Below are positions 35,673-44,090 of a DNA stretch of 64,000 nt, piece after piece; positions within the stretch are counted from its first letter, which is position 1, and every line of letters starts with the position of its first letter. This stretch comes from Pseudomonadota bacterium (GTDB lineage Bacteria > Pseudomonadota > Alphaproteobacteria > Sphingomonadales > Sphingomonadaceae): the NCBI GenBank assembly GCA_023400405.1, contig JAEXFD010000013.1, forward strand, positions 1-64,000, given 5' to 3'. The notes beneath the pieces were generated by a model. The model made no database searches and had not been told where the DNA came from. It saw nothing but the letters and a program-made list of their open reading frames with translations. A program made the translations under genes and the position numbers.

Positions 35673-37097
35673 TCAGGCGGCGCTCTGGTCGATCCCGAGC
35701 TCGCCGAGCTTGCGGTACAGGGTGGAGCGCCCGATGCCCAGGCGGCGCGCGACTTCGGTCATCCGCCCGCGATAATGGCCGATCGCCAGACGGATCACAT
35801 CCGCCTCGATCTCTTCGAGCGCACGCAGATTGCCGTCGGCTCGGAACAGCGTCACTCCCGCATTGCCGCTCGCCTGGCCGGGCTGCCCCGGCAGCTGCCG
35901 GCCCGCCGCGAGCTGCGCGATTTGCGGGAAGTCCGCTCGAGTGAGCCCGTCTCCGTCGCAGAGCACCGCGGCACGGAACAGGGCGTTCTGGAGCTGGCGG
36001 ACATTGCCCGGCCAATCATAGCTGCCGAGCAGTTGCAGGGCGTCGTCGGTGATGCCGAGCGGCCTCAGGCCCGGCTGCTCCGCGATGCGGGCCAGCAGGT
36101 GTCGGGCAAGCGGCGGGATGTCGCCCCCGCGCTCGCGTAGCGGCGGAATCGTCACCTGGACGACGTTGAGCCGATAATAGAGGTCCTCGCGAAAGCGCCC
36201 GGCCTCCACCTCGGCCTGCAGCGTCTTGTTGGTCGCGGCCACGACGCGCACATCGACCTGGCGCGGATGGCGGGCGCCGAGCGGCTGGATCTCGCCCGAT
36301 TGCAGCACACGCAGCAGCTTGACTTGCGATTCGAGCGGCATCTCGCCGACTTCGTCGAGGAAGATCGTACTGCCATCGGCTTCCGCGAAACGCCCGATCT
36401 TGCGCTCGAACGCCCCGGTAAAGGCGCCCTTCTCGTGCCCGAACAGCTCGGATTCGACCAGATTGGCGGGGATCGCGCCGCAATTGATGCGCACCATCTC
36501 CTTCTTGGCGCGCGGGCTCGCGGCGTGGATCGCCTCGGCGACCACTTCCTTGCCGACGCCGCTCTCGCCTTCGATCAGCACGGGAATGCGCGCGCGGGCG
36601 GCCTTGGCGGCGATGGCGAGCGCGGCGCGGAATTGCGGCGCGCTGCCGACGATCTCGTCAAAGCCGAGCGGCGCGGAGAGCTTTTCGGTGAGCGGGCGCA
36701 GTTCGCCGGCAGTCTTGCCGCCGATCGCGGCTTCGAGCGCGGCGAGCAGCCGCTCCGCGGCAAGCGGCTTGACCAGGAAATCGGTGGCCCCCGAGCGCAT
36801 CGCAGCGACAGCATTGACGACCGAGCCGTTGGCGGTGAGCATCAGGATCGGCAGGCCGGGGCGGCGGGCGCGGAGTTCGGCGATCAGCGAATCGGCATCG
36901 GCATTGGGCGCGGAATGATCGAGGACGATTGCGTCGAGCGCCATCCCGTCGGGCGTGCCGAGCATCGCGATCGCGGTTTCGGAATCGCCGGCGAAGACCG
37001 TGCGCCACGTCCGCCGCGCGGCGATCGCCGCCACCAGGCGGCGCTGCGCCGGCTCGTCGTCGATCAGCATGAGGAGGCGCTGGCCGTTCCGCGTCAT
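35673..37097 (-). CDS. Sigma-54-dependent response regulator (NtrC family)
   Basis: A 474-aa transcription activator. The receiver domain (1-120) has the acidic pair D13-D14, phospho-acceptor D60 and Lys110. The AAA+ domain follows with Walker A GESGVGKE (177-184) and the sigma-54 contact loop GAFTGA at 224-229. A Fis-type helix-turn-helix ends the protein (MTEVARRLGIGRSTLYRKL). The ATG at 37097 was chosen over an upstream in-frame start because the receiver begins there. No partner kinase is adjacent, so the signal is unknown. It is convergent with the DUF445 gene, six bases away. Confidence 0.93.
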   Translation of the reverse strand: MTRNGQRLLMLIDDEPAQRRLVAAIAARRTWRTVFAGDSETAIAMLGTPDGMALDAIVLDHSAPNADADSLIAELRARRPGLPILMLTANGSVVNAVAAMRSGATDFLVKPLAAERLLAALEAAIGGKTAGELRPLTEKLSAPLGFDEIVGSAPQFRAALAIAAKAARARIPVLIEGESGVGKEVVAEAIHAASPRAKKEMVRINCGAIPANLVESELFGHEKGAFTGAFERKIGRFAEADGSTIFLDEVGEMPLESQVKLLRVLQSGEIQPLGARHPRQVDVRVVAATNKTLQAEVEAGRFREDLYYRLNVVQVTIPPLRERGGDIPPLARHLLARIAEQPGLRPLGITDDALQLLGSYDWPGNVRQLQNALFRAAVLCDGDGLTRADFPQIAQLAAGRQLPGQPGQASGNAGVTLFRADGNLRALEEIEADVIRLAIGHYRGRMTEVARRLGIGRSTLYRKLGELGIDQSAA

Positions 37098-37249
37098 CCT
37101 TGTCCGAATCCTCGCATGTCCCGTTTCAGGCCGACCGGGATAGCGCACAGGGGTAAAGGTGAACTTAAGCGTCCCGCAGCGGCACCGGGGTTGAGGGCGG
37201 CGGCCCGCCCGGTTAGAGAAGGCAGGATTGCTATTCAGGGGAGATGAAG

Positions 37250-37387
37250 ATGGCCGACGCGGTCGACAGCGCCACCGAGATCAAGGCGCATGAGCACACC
37301 TGGCAGGGCTTCAAGTCGATGATGACCTGGGGCACCGTCGGCGTCGCCATCGTCGCCATCGTCGTCGTCTGCCTGATCGCGCGCTGA
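37250..37387 (+). CDS. aa3-type cytochrome c oxidase subunit IV-like small membrane protein
   Basis: A 45-aa protein below most gene-finding cut-offs. A polar N-terminus with histidines (EIKAHEHTWQGFKSMMTWG) is followed by one hydrophobic helix (VGVAIVAIVVVCLIAR). This is the pattern of the bacterial aa3-type oxidase subunit IV family. GGGGAG lies six bases before the ATG at 37250; an ATG two codons earlier is too close to it. It ends one base before pntAA, so it is the first gene of that operon. Whether it associates with an oxidase or with the transhydrogenase is unknown. Confidence 0.75.
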   Translation: MADAVDSATEIKAHEHTWQGFKSMMTWGTVGVAIVAIVVVCLIAR

Positions 37388-37388
37388 C

Positions 37389-38510
37389 GTGAAGATCGCG
37401 GTGCTCAAGGAGGCCGCCGCCGGCGAGCGGCGCGTCTCGGCGACTCCCGAAACCGTCAAGAAATTCGTCGCGCTCGGCGCCGAAGTCGCGGTCGAGCAGG
37501 GCGCGGGCAGCGCGGCTTCCTATGCCGATCAGGGCTATGCCGATGCCGGCGCGACGCTCGGCACGCGCGAGACGGTCCTTGCCGGCGCGGACATCGTGCT
37601 CGGCGTGCAGGGCCCCGACCCCGCGAACCTGTCGGGCGTGAAGGCGGGCGCGTGGATCGTCGCCGGGCTCAATCCCTTCGGTGAGCGCGCGCGGGTCGAT
37701 GCCTATGCCGCGGCGGGGCTCGAGGCGCTGGCGATGGAATTCATGCCGCGCATCACGCGCGCCCAGTCGATGGACATCCTGTCCTCCCAGGCGAACCTGT
37801 CCGGGTACAAGGCGGTGCTCGACGCCGCGGCCGAATATGATCGCGCCTTTCCGATGATGATGACCGCGGCGGGCACCGTTTCCGCCGCCAAGGTCTTCGT
37901 GATGGGCGTCGGCGTCGCCGGGCTCCAGGCCATTGCCACCGCGCGGCGGCTGGGCGCCCAGGTCTCCGCGACCGACGTGCGCTCGGCGACCAAGGAGCAG
38001 ATCCTCAGCCTCGGCGCCAAGCCGATCTTCGTCGAGAATGTCGCGGGGATCGAGGGCGAAGGTGCCGGCGGCTATGCCACCGAAATGTCCGACGAGTATA
38101 AAAAGGCACAGGCCGAACTCGTCTCGAGCCACATCGCCAAGCAGGACATCGTCATCACCACGGCGCTGATCCCGGGCCGGCCCGCGCCGCGCCTGATCAG
38201 CGACGCGCAGATCGCCTCGATGAAGCCCGGCAGCGTGATCGTCGATCTCGCAGTCGAGCAGGGCGGCAATGTCGAAGGCGCGGTCGCCGGCGAGATCGTC
38301 GAGAAGCACGGCGTGAAGATCGTGGGGCATCGCAACGTGCCGAGCCGGCTCGCCACCGACTCCTCGGCGCTGTTCGCGCGCAACCTGTTCAACTTCCTCT
38401 CCGCCTTCTGGGACAAGGAAGCCGGCAAACCGGTGCTCGACGAGGAGATCGGCAATGCCGTGCGCCTCACCCAGGGCGGCAAGGTGGTGAACGAGAGGCT
38501 GCTCGGTTGA
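37389..38510 (+). CDS. pntAA: NAD(P) transhydrogenase alpha subunit, part 1 (PntAA)
   Basis: Soluble NAD(H)-binding domain I of the proton-translocating transhydrogenase, 373 aa. MKIAVLKEAAAGERRVSATPE, the glycine-rich nucleotide loop GVGVAGLQAIATARRLGAQV and the conserved IPGRPAPRLIS and GSVIVDLAVEQGGN are typical. It begins with GTG. In alphaproteobacteria the alpha subunit is split, and this is the first piece; the membrane part follows after a 184-codon gene. Confidence 0.95.
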   Translation: MKIAVLKEAAAGERRVSATPETVKKFVALGAEVAVEQGAGSAASYADQGYADAGATLGTRETVLAGADIVLGVQGPDPANLSGVKAGAWIVAGLNPFGERARVDAYAAAGLEALAMEFMPRITRAQSMDILSSQANLSGYKAVLDAAAEYDRAFPMMMTAAGTVSAAKVFVMGVGVAGLQAIATARRLGAQVSATDVRSATKEQILSLGAKPIFVENVAGIEGEGAGGYATEMSDEYKKAQAELVSSHIAKQDIVITTALIPGRPAPRLISDAQIASMKPGSVIVDLAVEQGGNVEGAVAGEIVEKHGVKIVGHRNVPSRLATDSSALFARNLFNFLSAFWDKEAGKPVLDEEIGNAVRLTQGGKVVNERLLG

Positions 38511-38547
38511 GCGACGGACGCGCCAGCGCTCGGGCGAGGGCCTGAAG

Positions 38548-39102
38548 GTGCGCGTCTATCTTGCCGGGCCCGACGTCTTCCTGCCCGACGCGCAGGCCGT
38601 TGCGCGCGCCAAGCTCGCCGCCTGCGCGGATCGCGGCATCGAGGGTGTGTTCCCCTTCGACATCGAGGCGAGTCCGTCGGCTTCGGGCAGTTTCGAAGCC
38701 GGCTCTGCCATCGCCCGAGCCAACCTGGCGCTGATGCGCGGCTGCGACGCGATCCTGGCCAACGTCACGCCGTTCCACGGACCGAGCGCCGATATCGGCA
38801 CAGGCTTCGAGCTCGGCTTCTTTGCCGCGCTGGGCCGGCCGATCTATGCCTATAGCGGTGACACGCGCAGCTTTGCGGCGCGCGTGCGGGCGCTTGCCGG
38901 GCTTGCGGACGATGCCGGCCGCCATGCCGATGGCGTGGCGATCGAGGATTTCGGCCATGGCGACAATCTGATGCTGTCGGGCGCGGCGGCGCTTTCGGGC
39001 GGCGCCTGGGTGGCACGCGACGAGCCCGGGCTCGCCGCGATGGAAGCATTTTCGGCATGTCTCGACATGCTGGCGGCGCGGCTGACCGCGGCCGCGGAAT
39101 AG
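38548..39102 (+). CDS. Nucleoside 2-deoxyribosyltransferase family protein
   Basis: A 184-aa protein starting at GTG with the family motif VYLAGPDVFLPDA. The active-site Glu region is in GTGFELGFFAALGRPIYAYSG, and CDAILANVTPFHGPSADIGTG is the conserved loop. These enzymes exchange bases on deoxyribonucleosides or hydrolyse nucleoside monophosphates; the exact substrate is uncertain. It is unusual in lying between the two parts of the transhydrogenase alpha gene. Confidence 0.88.
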   Translation: MRVYLAGPDVFLPDAQAVARAKLAACADRGIEGVFPFDIEASPSASGSFEAGSAIARANLALMRGCDAILANVTPFHGPSADIGTGFELGFFAALGRPIYAYSGDTRSFAARVRALAGLADDAGRHADGVAIEDFGHGDNLMLSGAAALSGGAWVARDEPGLAAMEAFSACLDMLAARLTAAAE

Positions 39103-39111
39103 GAGGGGGCA

Positions 39112-39393
39112 TTGGACTTCATTTCGATCCTGTCGATCTTCGTGCTGGCGTGCTTCGTCGGCTATTATGTCGTCTGGTCGGTCACCCCGGCGCTGCACAC
39201 GCCGCTGATGGCGGTGACCAACGCCATTTCCTCGGTGATCATCGTCGGCGCGCTGATCGCTTCGATGGCGGCCGGCGCGGAGATCGCGAAATGGCTCGGC
39301 CTGGTCGCGGTCGCGCTCGCCAGCGTGAACATCTTCGGCGGTTTCGCCGTCACCGAACGCATGCTCGCCATGTACAAGAAGAAGGAGCGCTGA
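39112..39393 (+). CDS. pntAB: NAD(P) transhydrogenase alpha subunit, part 2 (PntAB)
   Basis: A 93-aa membrane segment of the proton-translocating transhydrogenase (domain II, alpha side). Three hydrophobic helices are present, including SILSIFVLACFVGYYVVWSV and the conserved HTPLMAVTNAISSVIIVGAL, then FGGFAVTERMLAMYKKK. The TTG start at 39112 has a strong AGGAGGGGG upstream. It is followed by pntB with only one base between stop and start. Confidence 0.93.
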   Translation: MDFISILSIFVLACFVGYYVVWSVTPALHTPLMAVTNAISSVIIVGALIASMAAGAEIAKWLGLVAVALASVNIFGGFAVTERMLAMYKKKER

Positions 39394-39394
39394 G

Positions 39395-40846
39395 ATGCAC
39401 CCCGCAGAAGTGGCCGGGGCCGCTCCCGTGAATCCCTGGGTGGCGCTGGCCTATCTGGTCGCCGGCGTCTGCTTCATCCTTGCGCTGCGCGGGCTGTCGA
39501 GCCCGGCGACGAGCCGGCGAGGCAACCGGCTCGGCATGATCGGCATGGCCATCGCCGTGGTCACCACCCTGATCACCCACCATATCGCGAGCCCGATCGA
39601 GCTCGGCATCGCCATCGTGCTGGGCGGCGCGGTTGGCTTCGTGACCGCGCGCCGCATCGCGATGACGGCGATGCCGCAGCTCGTCGCCGCCTTCCACTCG
39701 CTGGTCGGCCTGGCAGCCGTGCTCGTCGCCGCGGCCGCGTTCCTCAATCCCCAGGCCTTCGGGATCGGCGAGCTGGTGGTCCCGCTGATCGGAGATCCGT
39801 TCGTCAGCATCCACCAGGTCAGCCGGATCGAAATGGGGCTCGGCGTCGCGATCGGCGCGATCACCTTTTCCGGATCGGTGATCGCCTTCCTCAAGCTGAA
39901 CGGCAATATGAGCGGCAAGCCGATCCTGCTGCCCGGCCGCCACGTCATCAACCTCGGCGTGCTCGCCGCGATCCTGGGGCTGATCGGCTATTTCGTGCAG
40001 GACCAGTCGCCCTGGGTGTTCTGGACGGTGACGGCGCTGAGCTTCGTCATCGGCTTCCTGCTGATCGTCCCGATCGGCGGGGCGGACATGCCGGTGGTGG
40101 TTTCGATGCTGAACAGCTACTCCGGCTGGGCGGCGGCGGCGATGGGATTCACGCTGCACAACACCGCGATGATCATCACCGGCGCGCTGGTCGGCAGCTC
40201 GGGCGCGATCCTGAGCTACATCATGTGCCGCGCGATGAACCGCAGCTTCCTCAGCGTGATCGCCGGCGGCTTCGGCGGCGATGCCGGCGGCGGCCCCGCC
40301 GGCCAGGCGATCGACCGGCCGTGGAAGCGCGGTAGCGCCGAGGACGCGGCCTTCCTGATGAGCCAGGCCGAGCAGGTCATCATCGTCCCCGGCTATGGCA
40401 TGGCAGTCGCTCAGGCCCAGCATGTGCTGCGCGAGATGGCGGACAAGCTCAAGGCGCATGGCGTGCGCGTCAAATATGCGATCCACCCGGTAGCGGGCCG
40501 GATGCCGGGGCATATGAACGTGCTGCTTGCCGAAGCCAACGTGCCCTATGACGAGGTGTTCGAGCTGGAGGACATCAACAGCGAGTTCGCCCAGACCGAC
40601 GTCGCCTTCGTGATCGGCGCCAACGACGTCACCAACCCCGCGGCCAAGACCGACAAGTCCTCGCCGATCTACGGGATGCCGGTGCTCGACGTCGAAAAGG
40701 CGAAGACCGTGCTGTTCATCAAGCGGTCGATGGGCGGCGTTGGTTACGCGGGCGTAGACAATGAATTGTTTTATCGCGACAATACCATGATGCTGCTGGC
40801 CGACGCCAAGAAGATGGTCGAGGAGATCGTCAAGGCGCTCGACTGA
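39395..40846 (+). CDS. pntB: NAD(P) transhydrogenase beta subunit (PntB)
   Basis: Beta subunit of the membrane transhydrogenase, 483 aa. It has about nine transmembrane helices (domain II) and a C-terminal NADP(H)-binding domain III with VPGYGMAVAQAQH, RMPGHMNVLLAEA, VIGANDVTNPAAK and KRSMGGVGYAGVDNELF. Couples proton entry to reduction of NADP+ by NADH. The ATG follows pntAB closely, completing the operon. Confidence 0.96.
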   Translation: MHPAEVAGAAPVNPWVALAYLVAGVCFILALRGLSSPATSRRGNRLGMIGMAIAVVTTLITHHIASPIELGIAIVLGGAVGFVTARRIAMTAMPQLVAAFHSLVGLAAVLVAAAAFLNPQAFGIGELVVPLIGDPFVSIHQVSRIEMGLGVAIGAITFSGSVIAFLKLNGNMSGKPILLPGRHVINLGVLAAILGLIGYFVQDQSPWVFWTVTALSFVIGFLLIVPIGGADMPVVVSMLNSYSGWAAAAMGFTLHNTAMIITGALVGSSGAILSYIMCRAMNRSFLSVIAGGFGGDAGGGPAGQAIDRPWKRGSAEDAAFLMSQAEQVIIVPGYGMAVAQAQHVLREMADKLKAHGVRVKYAIHPVAGRMPGHMNVLLAEANVPYDEVFELEDINSEFAQTDVAFVIGANDVTNPAAKTDKSSPIYGMPVLDVEKAKTVLFIKRSMGGVGYAGVDNELFYRDNTMMLLADAKKMVEEIVKALD

Positions 40847-40861
40847 AGGGGGAGTGGCGAA

Positions 40862-41794
40862 ATGCGGGCGACTGTCGGTTCGATCGTTGGCGGCACCTTC
40901 GGGTTGGTGCGTGCGCACCTCGCTACGATCGCGATCTGGGCGGTTCTCTACTGCGCGGTGATGCTCGCGATCGGGGCGATCACATCGCTGCTCCTCGTCG
41001 GGAGCGTGCAATTCGGCAATCCGGCGGCCATGGCCCCGATGATGCGGCCCGCCTATATGCCCGGCCTCTTCTTGCTGACCATGCTCCTCCAGCTGCTGGT
41101 CGCCGCGGTGATGGTCAATGCCGTGTTCCGCGCCGTGCTGCGCCCCGAGGAACGCGGATTCGCGTTTCTCCGCGTCGGAATCGACGAATTGCGGATGGCG
41201 GGACTGATCCTGGCGGTCGCGATCGTCGCGATCATCGGCATGATTCTGGCGGAACTGATCACCTTGTTCCTCGTCGCCCTGCTCGGATTCGTCGTCGGCA
41301 ACGGGGATGCCGCCGGGGTGATCGCGGTCCTGCTGTTCCTGGCGCTGATCGGCGGCGCGATCTGGGTCGAAGTCCGGCTTTCGCTGATCTTCCCCCTCAC
41401 CTTCTACCGCCGCCGGTTCGCAGTCGATGCAGGTTGGGAACTCGGACGGGGGCGATTCTGGTTGCTCTTCGGCGCCTACCTCTCGGTAGCCCTGATCCTG
41501 TTCCTGGTCTTCGGGCTCTATGTCTGGGCGATCGTCGGCGACTATATGGTCACGACGTGGAGCGTCCGCGGCAATGCCGAGCAGATGCAGGCGGCTGCCT
41601 TGGCCTTCCAGCAGCAGCAGGCGGCGATGGGAATCGGTGTCCGCCTGCTCATGATGGCCACCGGCGCGGTCCTTTCTGCCGTCGGACTCGCGCTGGGTCC
41701 GGGCGTGGTCGCAGTGGCTGTGCGTGAACTGCTTGCCGAACGAAGCGATCGGCCTCCGTCCGAGCCGGAACCGCAATCGGCGGATGCATCTTGA
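40862..41794 (+). CDS. Polytopic membrane protein of unknown function
   Basis: A 310-aa protein with about six transmembrane segments (near residues 20-48, 68-95, 110-145, 150-170, 205-230 and 265-290). It contains a soluble Gln/Ala-rich loop (AEQMQAAALAFQQQQAAMG) and an acidic, Pro/Ser-rich tail. It shows a weak similarity in layout to the membrane domain of some glycerophosphodiester phosphodiesterase-like proteins, but no firm family is seen. It follows pntB by 15 bases and may be read through from that operon. Confidence 0.75.
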   Translation: MRATVGSIVGGTFGLVRAHLATIAIWAVLYCAVMLAIGAITSLLLVGSVQFGNPAAMAPMMRPAYMPGLFLLTMLLQLLVAAVMVNAVFRAVLRPEERGFAFLRVGIDELRMAGLILAVAIVAIIGMILAELITLFLVALLGFVVGNGDAAGVIAVLLFLALIGGAIWVEVRLSLIFPLTFYRRRFAVDAGWELGRGRFWLLFGAYLSVALILFLVFGLYVWAIVGDYMVTTWSVRGNAEQMQAAALAFQQQQAAMGIGVRLLMMATGAVLSAVGLALGPGVVAVAVRELLAERSDRPPSEPEPQSADAS

Positions 41795-41870
41795 TCCATT
41801 CCTGACGAAAACCAGATTTTCCGCCGCGCGGGTCGCCCCATAACCTCCGAACTGGAGGAAATCGGACTCA

Positions 41871-42878
41871 ATGGTTCCGGAGCCTCGCGGCATCCCCGGA
41901 ACAGAGGATGAACTCGAGAAACCGATGGCGAATCCGCTTTTTCCTGACATGGCCGAGCCGGCATCCTATGACCATGCCCAACCGACTGCGCTCGTCGTGG
42001 CCGAGCCCGGCAATGCGCGCGACGCCGCCATCCAGGCGCTGGTCAGCGCCGGTTGTCGCGTCCGCGGCCCGATCGGCTTCGGCGAGGCAGTGGAAGAAGC
42101 CGCGCATTTCTCCGCGCTGAACCTGATCGTCGTCGAGGCCGCGCAAGCTCCCGAGGCCGTGTTCGATCTCGTGTTCCAGCAAATCGACGCCCTCGCGGCC
42201 GCGCAGGGACTCGGCGTCGTCGCCACCGTGACCACGGCGCAGATCGACGCCGCCGCCGCTCAATTGCGATCGCCGCATGTTCAGCTGCTATGCGAACCGA
42301 GCGAAGCCGAGCGGGCGAGCGCGGTTGCCTGGGTCAAATGGCGGGCAAGGGCGAAGCTCCACGATGCGCGGCGAGACGCCGAGTCGATCCGGCTTCAGCG
42401 GCTGAACGAAGAAGTCGCGCGGATCGCGGACACGCTCGCGCGATTGACCCGCGGCGAGCCCATGGCACCGCGCGACACGCTGCGGGAGCCGAGCAACGGC
42501 TATCGCGCTTCGCCGGACGGCGGTGCGCCCGAAATCGACGCGAGCGAAATCCGGGCCGTCATCCGGTCGCGACGATTGCGTGCCCAGTTCTTCGATGGCG
42601 AGCTGTTCGCCGATCCCGCCTGGGACATGCTGCTGGACCTGTTCGCTGCCCAGCTCGAGCGGCGCCAGGTGTCGGTTTCGAGCCTGTGCATCGCTGCGGC
42701 GGTGCCCCCGACAACGGCATTGCGCTGGATCGGAACGATGCACGATGTCGGGCTGTTCGTCCGGCATGCCGATCCCAGCGATCGCCGGCGCGCCTATATC
42801 GGGCTGAGCGACAAGGCGATGCAGGGCATGCGCAATTATCTGAACGCGGTGCGGCGCGCCGGACTTTCGCTGGCCTGA
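41871..42878 (+). CDS. Pseudo-receiver plus winged-helix (MarR-like) regulator
   Basis: A 335-aa protein in three parts. Residues about 35-160 look like a response-regulator fold (TALVVAEPGNARDAAIQALVSA, LNLIVVEAAQAPEAVFDLVF) in which the usual phospho-acceptor aspartate is replaced by Glu in VVEAAQ. A helical linker follows (RLNEEVARIADTLARL). The C-terminal ~110 residues form a winged helix of MarR type (MLLDLFAAQLERRQVSVSSLC, then PTTALRWIGTMHDVGLFVRH and RRAYIGLSDKAM). It is probably phosphorylation-independent. The ATG is preceded by GGAGG at a rather long distance; an ATG at 41925 is an alternative. Confidence 0.75.
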   Translation: MVPEPRGIPGTEDELEKPMANPLFPDMAEPASYDHAQPTALVVAEPGNARDAAIQALVSAGCRVRGPIGFGEAVEEAAHFSALNLIVVEAAQAPEAVFDLVFQQIDALAAAQGLGVVATVTTAQIDAAAAQLRSPHVQLLCEPSEAERASAVAWVKWRARAKLHDARRDAESIRLQRLNEEVARIADTLARLTRGEPMAPRDTLREPSNGYRASPDGGAPEIDASEIRAVIRSRRLRAQFFDGELFADPAWDMLLDLFAAQLERRQVSVSSLCIAAAVPPTTALRWIGTMHDVGLFVRHADPSDRRRAYIGLSDKAMQGMRNYLNAVRRAGLSLA

Positions 42879-42929
42879 CGGCGCTTGCCGCTTGCCTGTG
42901 CGGCCGCGCTTTGGCATCGCGCCGCACAG

Positions 42930-43005
42930 GGGCGGTTAGCTCAGTTGGTAGAGCATCTCGTTTACACCGAGAGGGTCGGCGGTTCGAGCCCGTCACCGCC
43001 CACCA
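42930..43005 (+). tRNA. tRNA-Val (anticodon TAC)
   Basis: Complete cloverleaf: acceptor GGGCGGT paired with ACCGCCC, D-arm GCTC-AGTTGGTA-GAGC, anticodon stem TCTCG/CGAGA with loop TTTACAC (anticodon TAC, valine), variable GGGTC, T-arm GGCGG-TTCGAGC-CCGTC with one G-U pair, and encoded CCA at 43003-43005. It stands alone between the winged-helix gene and a small secreted-protein gene. Confidence 0.97.
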
Positions 43006-43011
43006 GATGCC

Positions 43012-43380
43012 TCAGTTCGCGGTGAAGCTCGTCGCTCCCGCGGCGGTCATCTTCACCGTGACATAGGAATTGTCGCAGACATTGAGCCCCGTCCACACCG
43101 CGCTGGTATCGTCGGCGAAGGTGGCCTTCACATCGTATTTGCATCCGGCGCCCTTGTCGAAATGCACCGTCATGCGCCCGCCGACCTTGACCGTCGGGTC
43201 TTCCTTCTTGAAATCGGGATCGATCTTGTTGGGTTGCCAGGTCGTCGTCCCCGACGCCGCGATCTCGACGGTCTTGATCGGCTTTCCGGCGTTGTTGATC
43301 AGCACGAAGTCCCAATCGTCGGCAAAGGCCGGACCGGCAGCCATGGACGCGGCGAGCGCCGCAATCATCATCTTTTGCAT
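43012..43380 (-). CDS. Small exported protein of unknown family
   Basis: A 122-aa product with a signal peptide (MQKMMIAALAASMAAGPAFA). A beta-rich mature domain follows (WDFVLINNAGKPIKTVEIAA, then VGGRMTVHFDKGAGCKYDV and CDNSYVTVKMTAAG) with two cysteines that could form a disulfide. I do not recognise a named family. The start ATG at 43380 is supported by the signal peptide. It is convergent with the tRNA gene. Confidence 0.7.
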   Translation of the reverse strand: MQKMMIAALAASMAAGPAFADDWDFVLINNAGKPIKTVEIAASGTTTWQPNKIDPDFKKEDPTVKVGGRMTVHFDKGAGCKYDVKATFADDTSAVWTGLNVCDNSYVTVKMTAAGATSFTAN

Positions 43381-43439
43381 CGCATTTCCCCTCCTGCGAG
43401 AGCGGCAGGATGCGCCTTCCCTAGCGCTTCGGCAAGCGA

Positions 43440-44000
43440 TCAGAGATTGCGAATCATCCGGATTGCCTCGGCGATCCACGGCGGATCGCTGACGACCTGT
43501 TGCCGCCCGGTGCCGAGCGGCAGCAGGTGGAGCTTGTCCCCGTCGCGGCCGATCAGTCGACCGAACAGGAAGCGCCCCGCGGGCCGCGGCACCAGCACGT
43601 CGCGATTGAGCGCGCGGCCATAGGCTTCGGGAGCGAGACTGCGGCACCAGATCTCGTCCCCGGCCCGATAATCGCCCACTCCGCCCGCGACGGTGACCGC
43701 GATCAGCCCCGCCTCCGCGCGCGGGGGGACGAGCGCCGCCGGCCGTCCCGGAGCGCGCGCGCCGGCCGCGTCGAGGATCGCAGCCACGGCGATCTCAGGT
43801 CGATCGGGGAGACGGACGAGATCGGCAGACTCGACACCCAGCGCCGCGGCGATCCGATTGAGCCAGCCGACCGAGACGGTCCGGGTGCCCGTCTCCAGCC
43901 GGCCGATCGTTTGCGCCGTCGTCGGCGGGTCGCAGCGCGCAGCGACGTCTTCGAGCGTCAGGCCCTTCGCGCGCCGCACTTCCCGAATCGCAGTGATCAC
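43440..44000 (-). CDS. XRE-family helix-turn-helix regulator
   Basis: A 186-aa protein. An N-terminal HTH (residues about 1-58; EVRRAKGLTLEDVAARCDPPTTAQTIGRLE) is followed by a C-terminal half resembling the LexA/S24 fold (VGDYRAGDEIWCRSLAPEAYG, DVLVPRPAGRFLFGRLIG). A clear Ser-Lys peptidase pair is not visible, so it is more likely a ligand- or multimer-type repressor. The start is GTG at 44000. A short inverted repeat sits between it and the divergent DUF6456 gene. Confidence 0.8.
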   Translation of the reverse strand: MITAIREVRRAKGLTLEDVAARCDPPTTAQTIGRLETGTRTVSVGWLNRIAAALGVESADLVRLPDRPEIAVAAILDAAGARAPGRPAALVPPRAEAGLIAVTVAGGVGDYRAGDEIWCRSLAPEAYGRALNRDVLVPRPAGRFLFGRLIGRDGDKLHLLPLGTGRQQVVSDPPWIAEAIRMIRNL

Positions 44001-44011
44001 GCCGGTCTCCT

Positions 44012-44024
44012 AACCAGTTTGGTT
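44012..44024. promoter_or_regulatory. Inverted repeat AACCA-GTT-TGGTT between divergent genes
   Basis: Five-base arms, AACCA and TGGTT, with a three-base spacer, located 12 bases before the XRE start and 67 bases before the DUF6456 start. This is a plausible XRE operator that would allow autoregulation and control of the neighbour; the binding is inferred. Confidence 0.45.
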
Positions 44025-44090
44025 TTATCTCTGTCCTACAGACGCACCTTTATGGCAAGCCGCGACGAATCGGAACAAAAGGAGAATATC

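Noticed and set aside
39350..41950. Antisense frame of 866 codons opposite pntB and the following gene
   Set aside because: Same charged, low-information pattern; the sense genes are clear.
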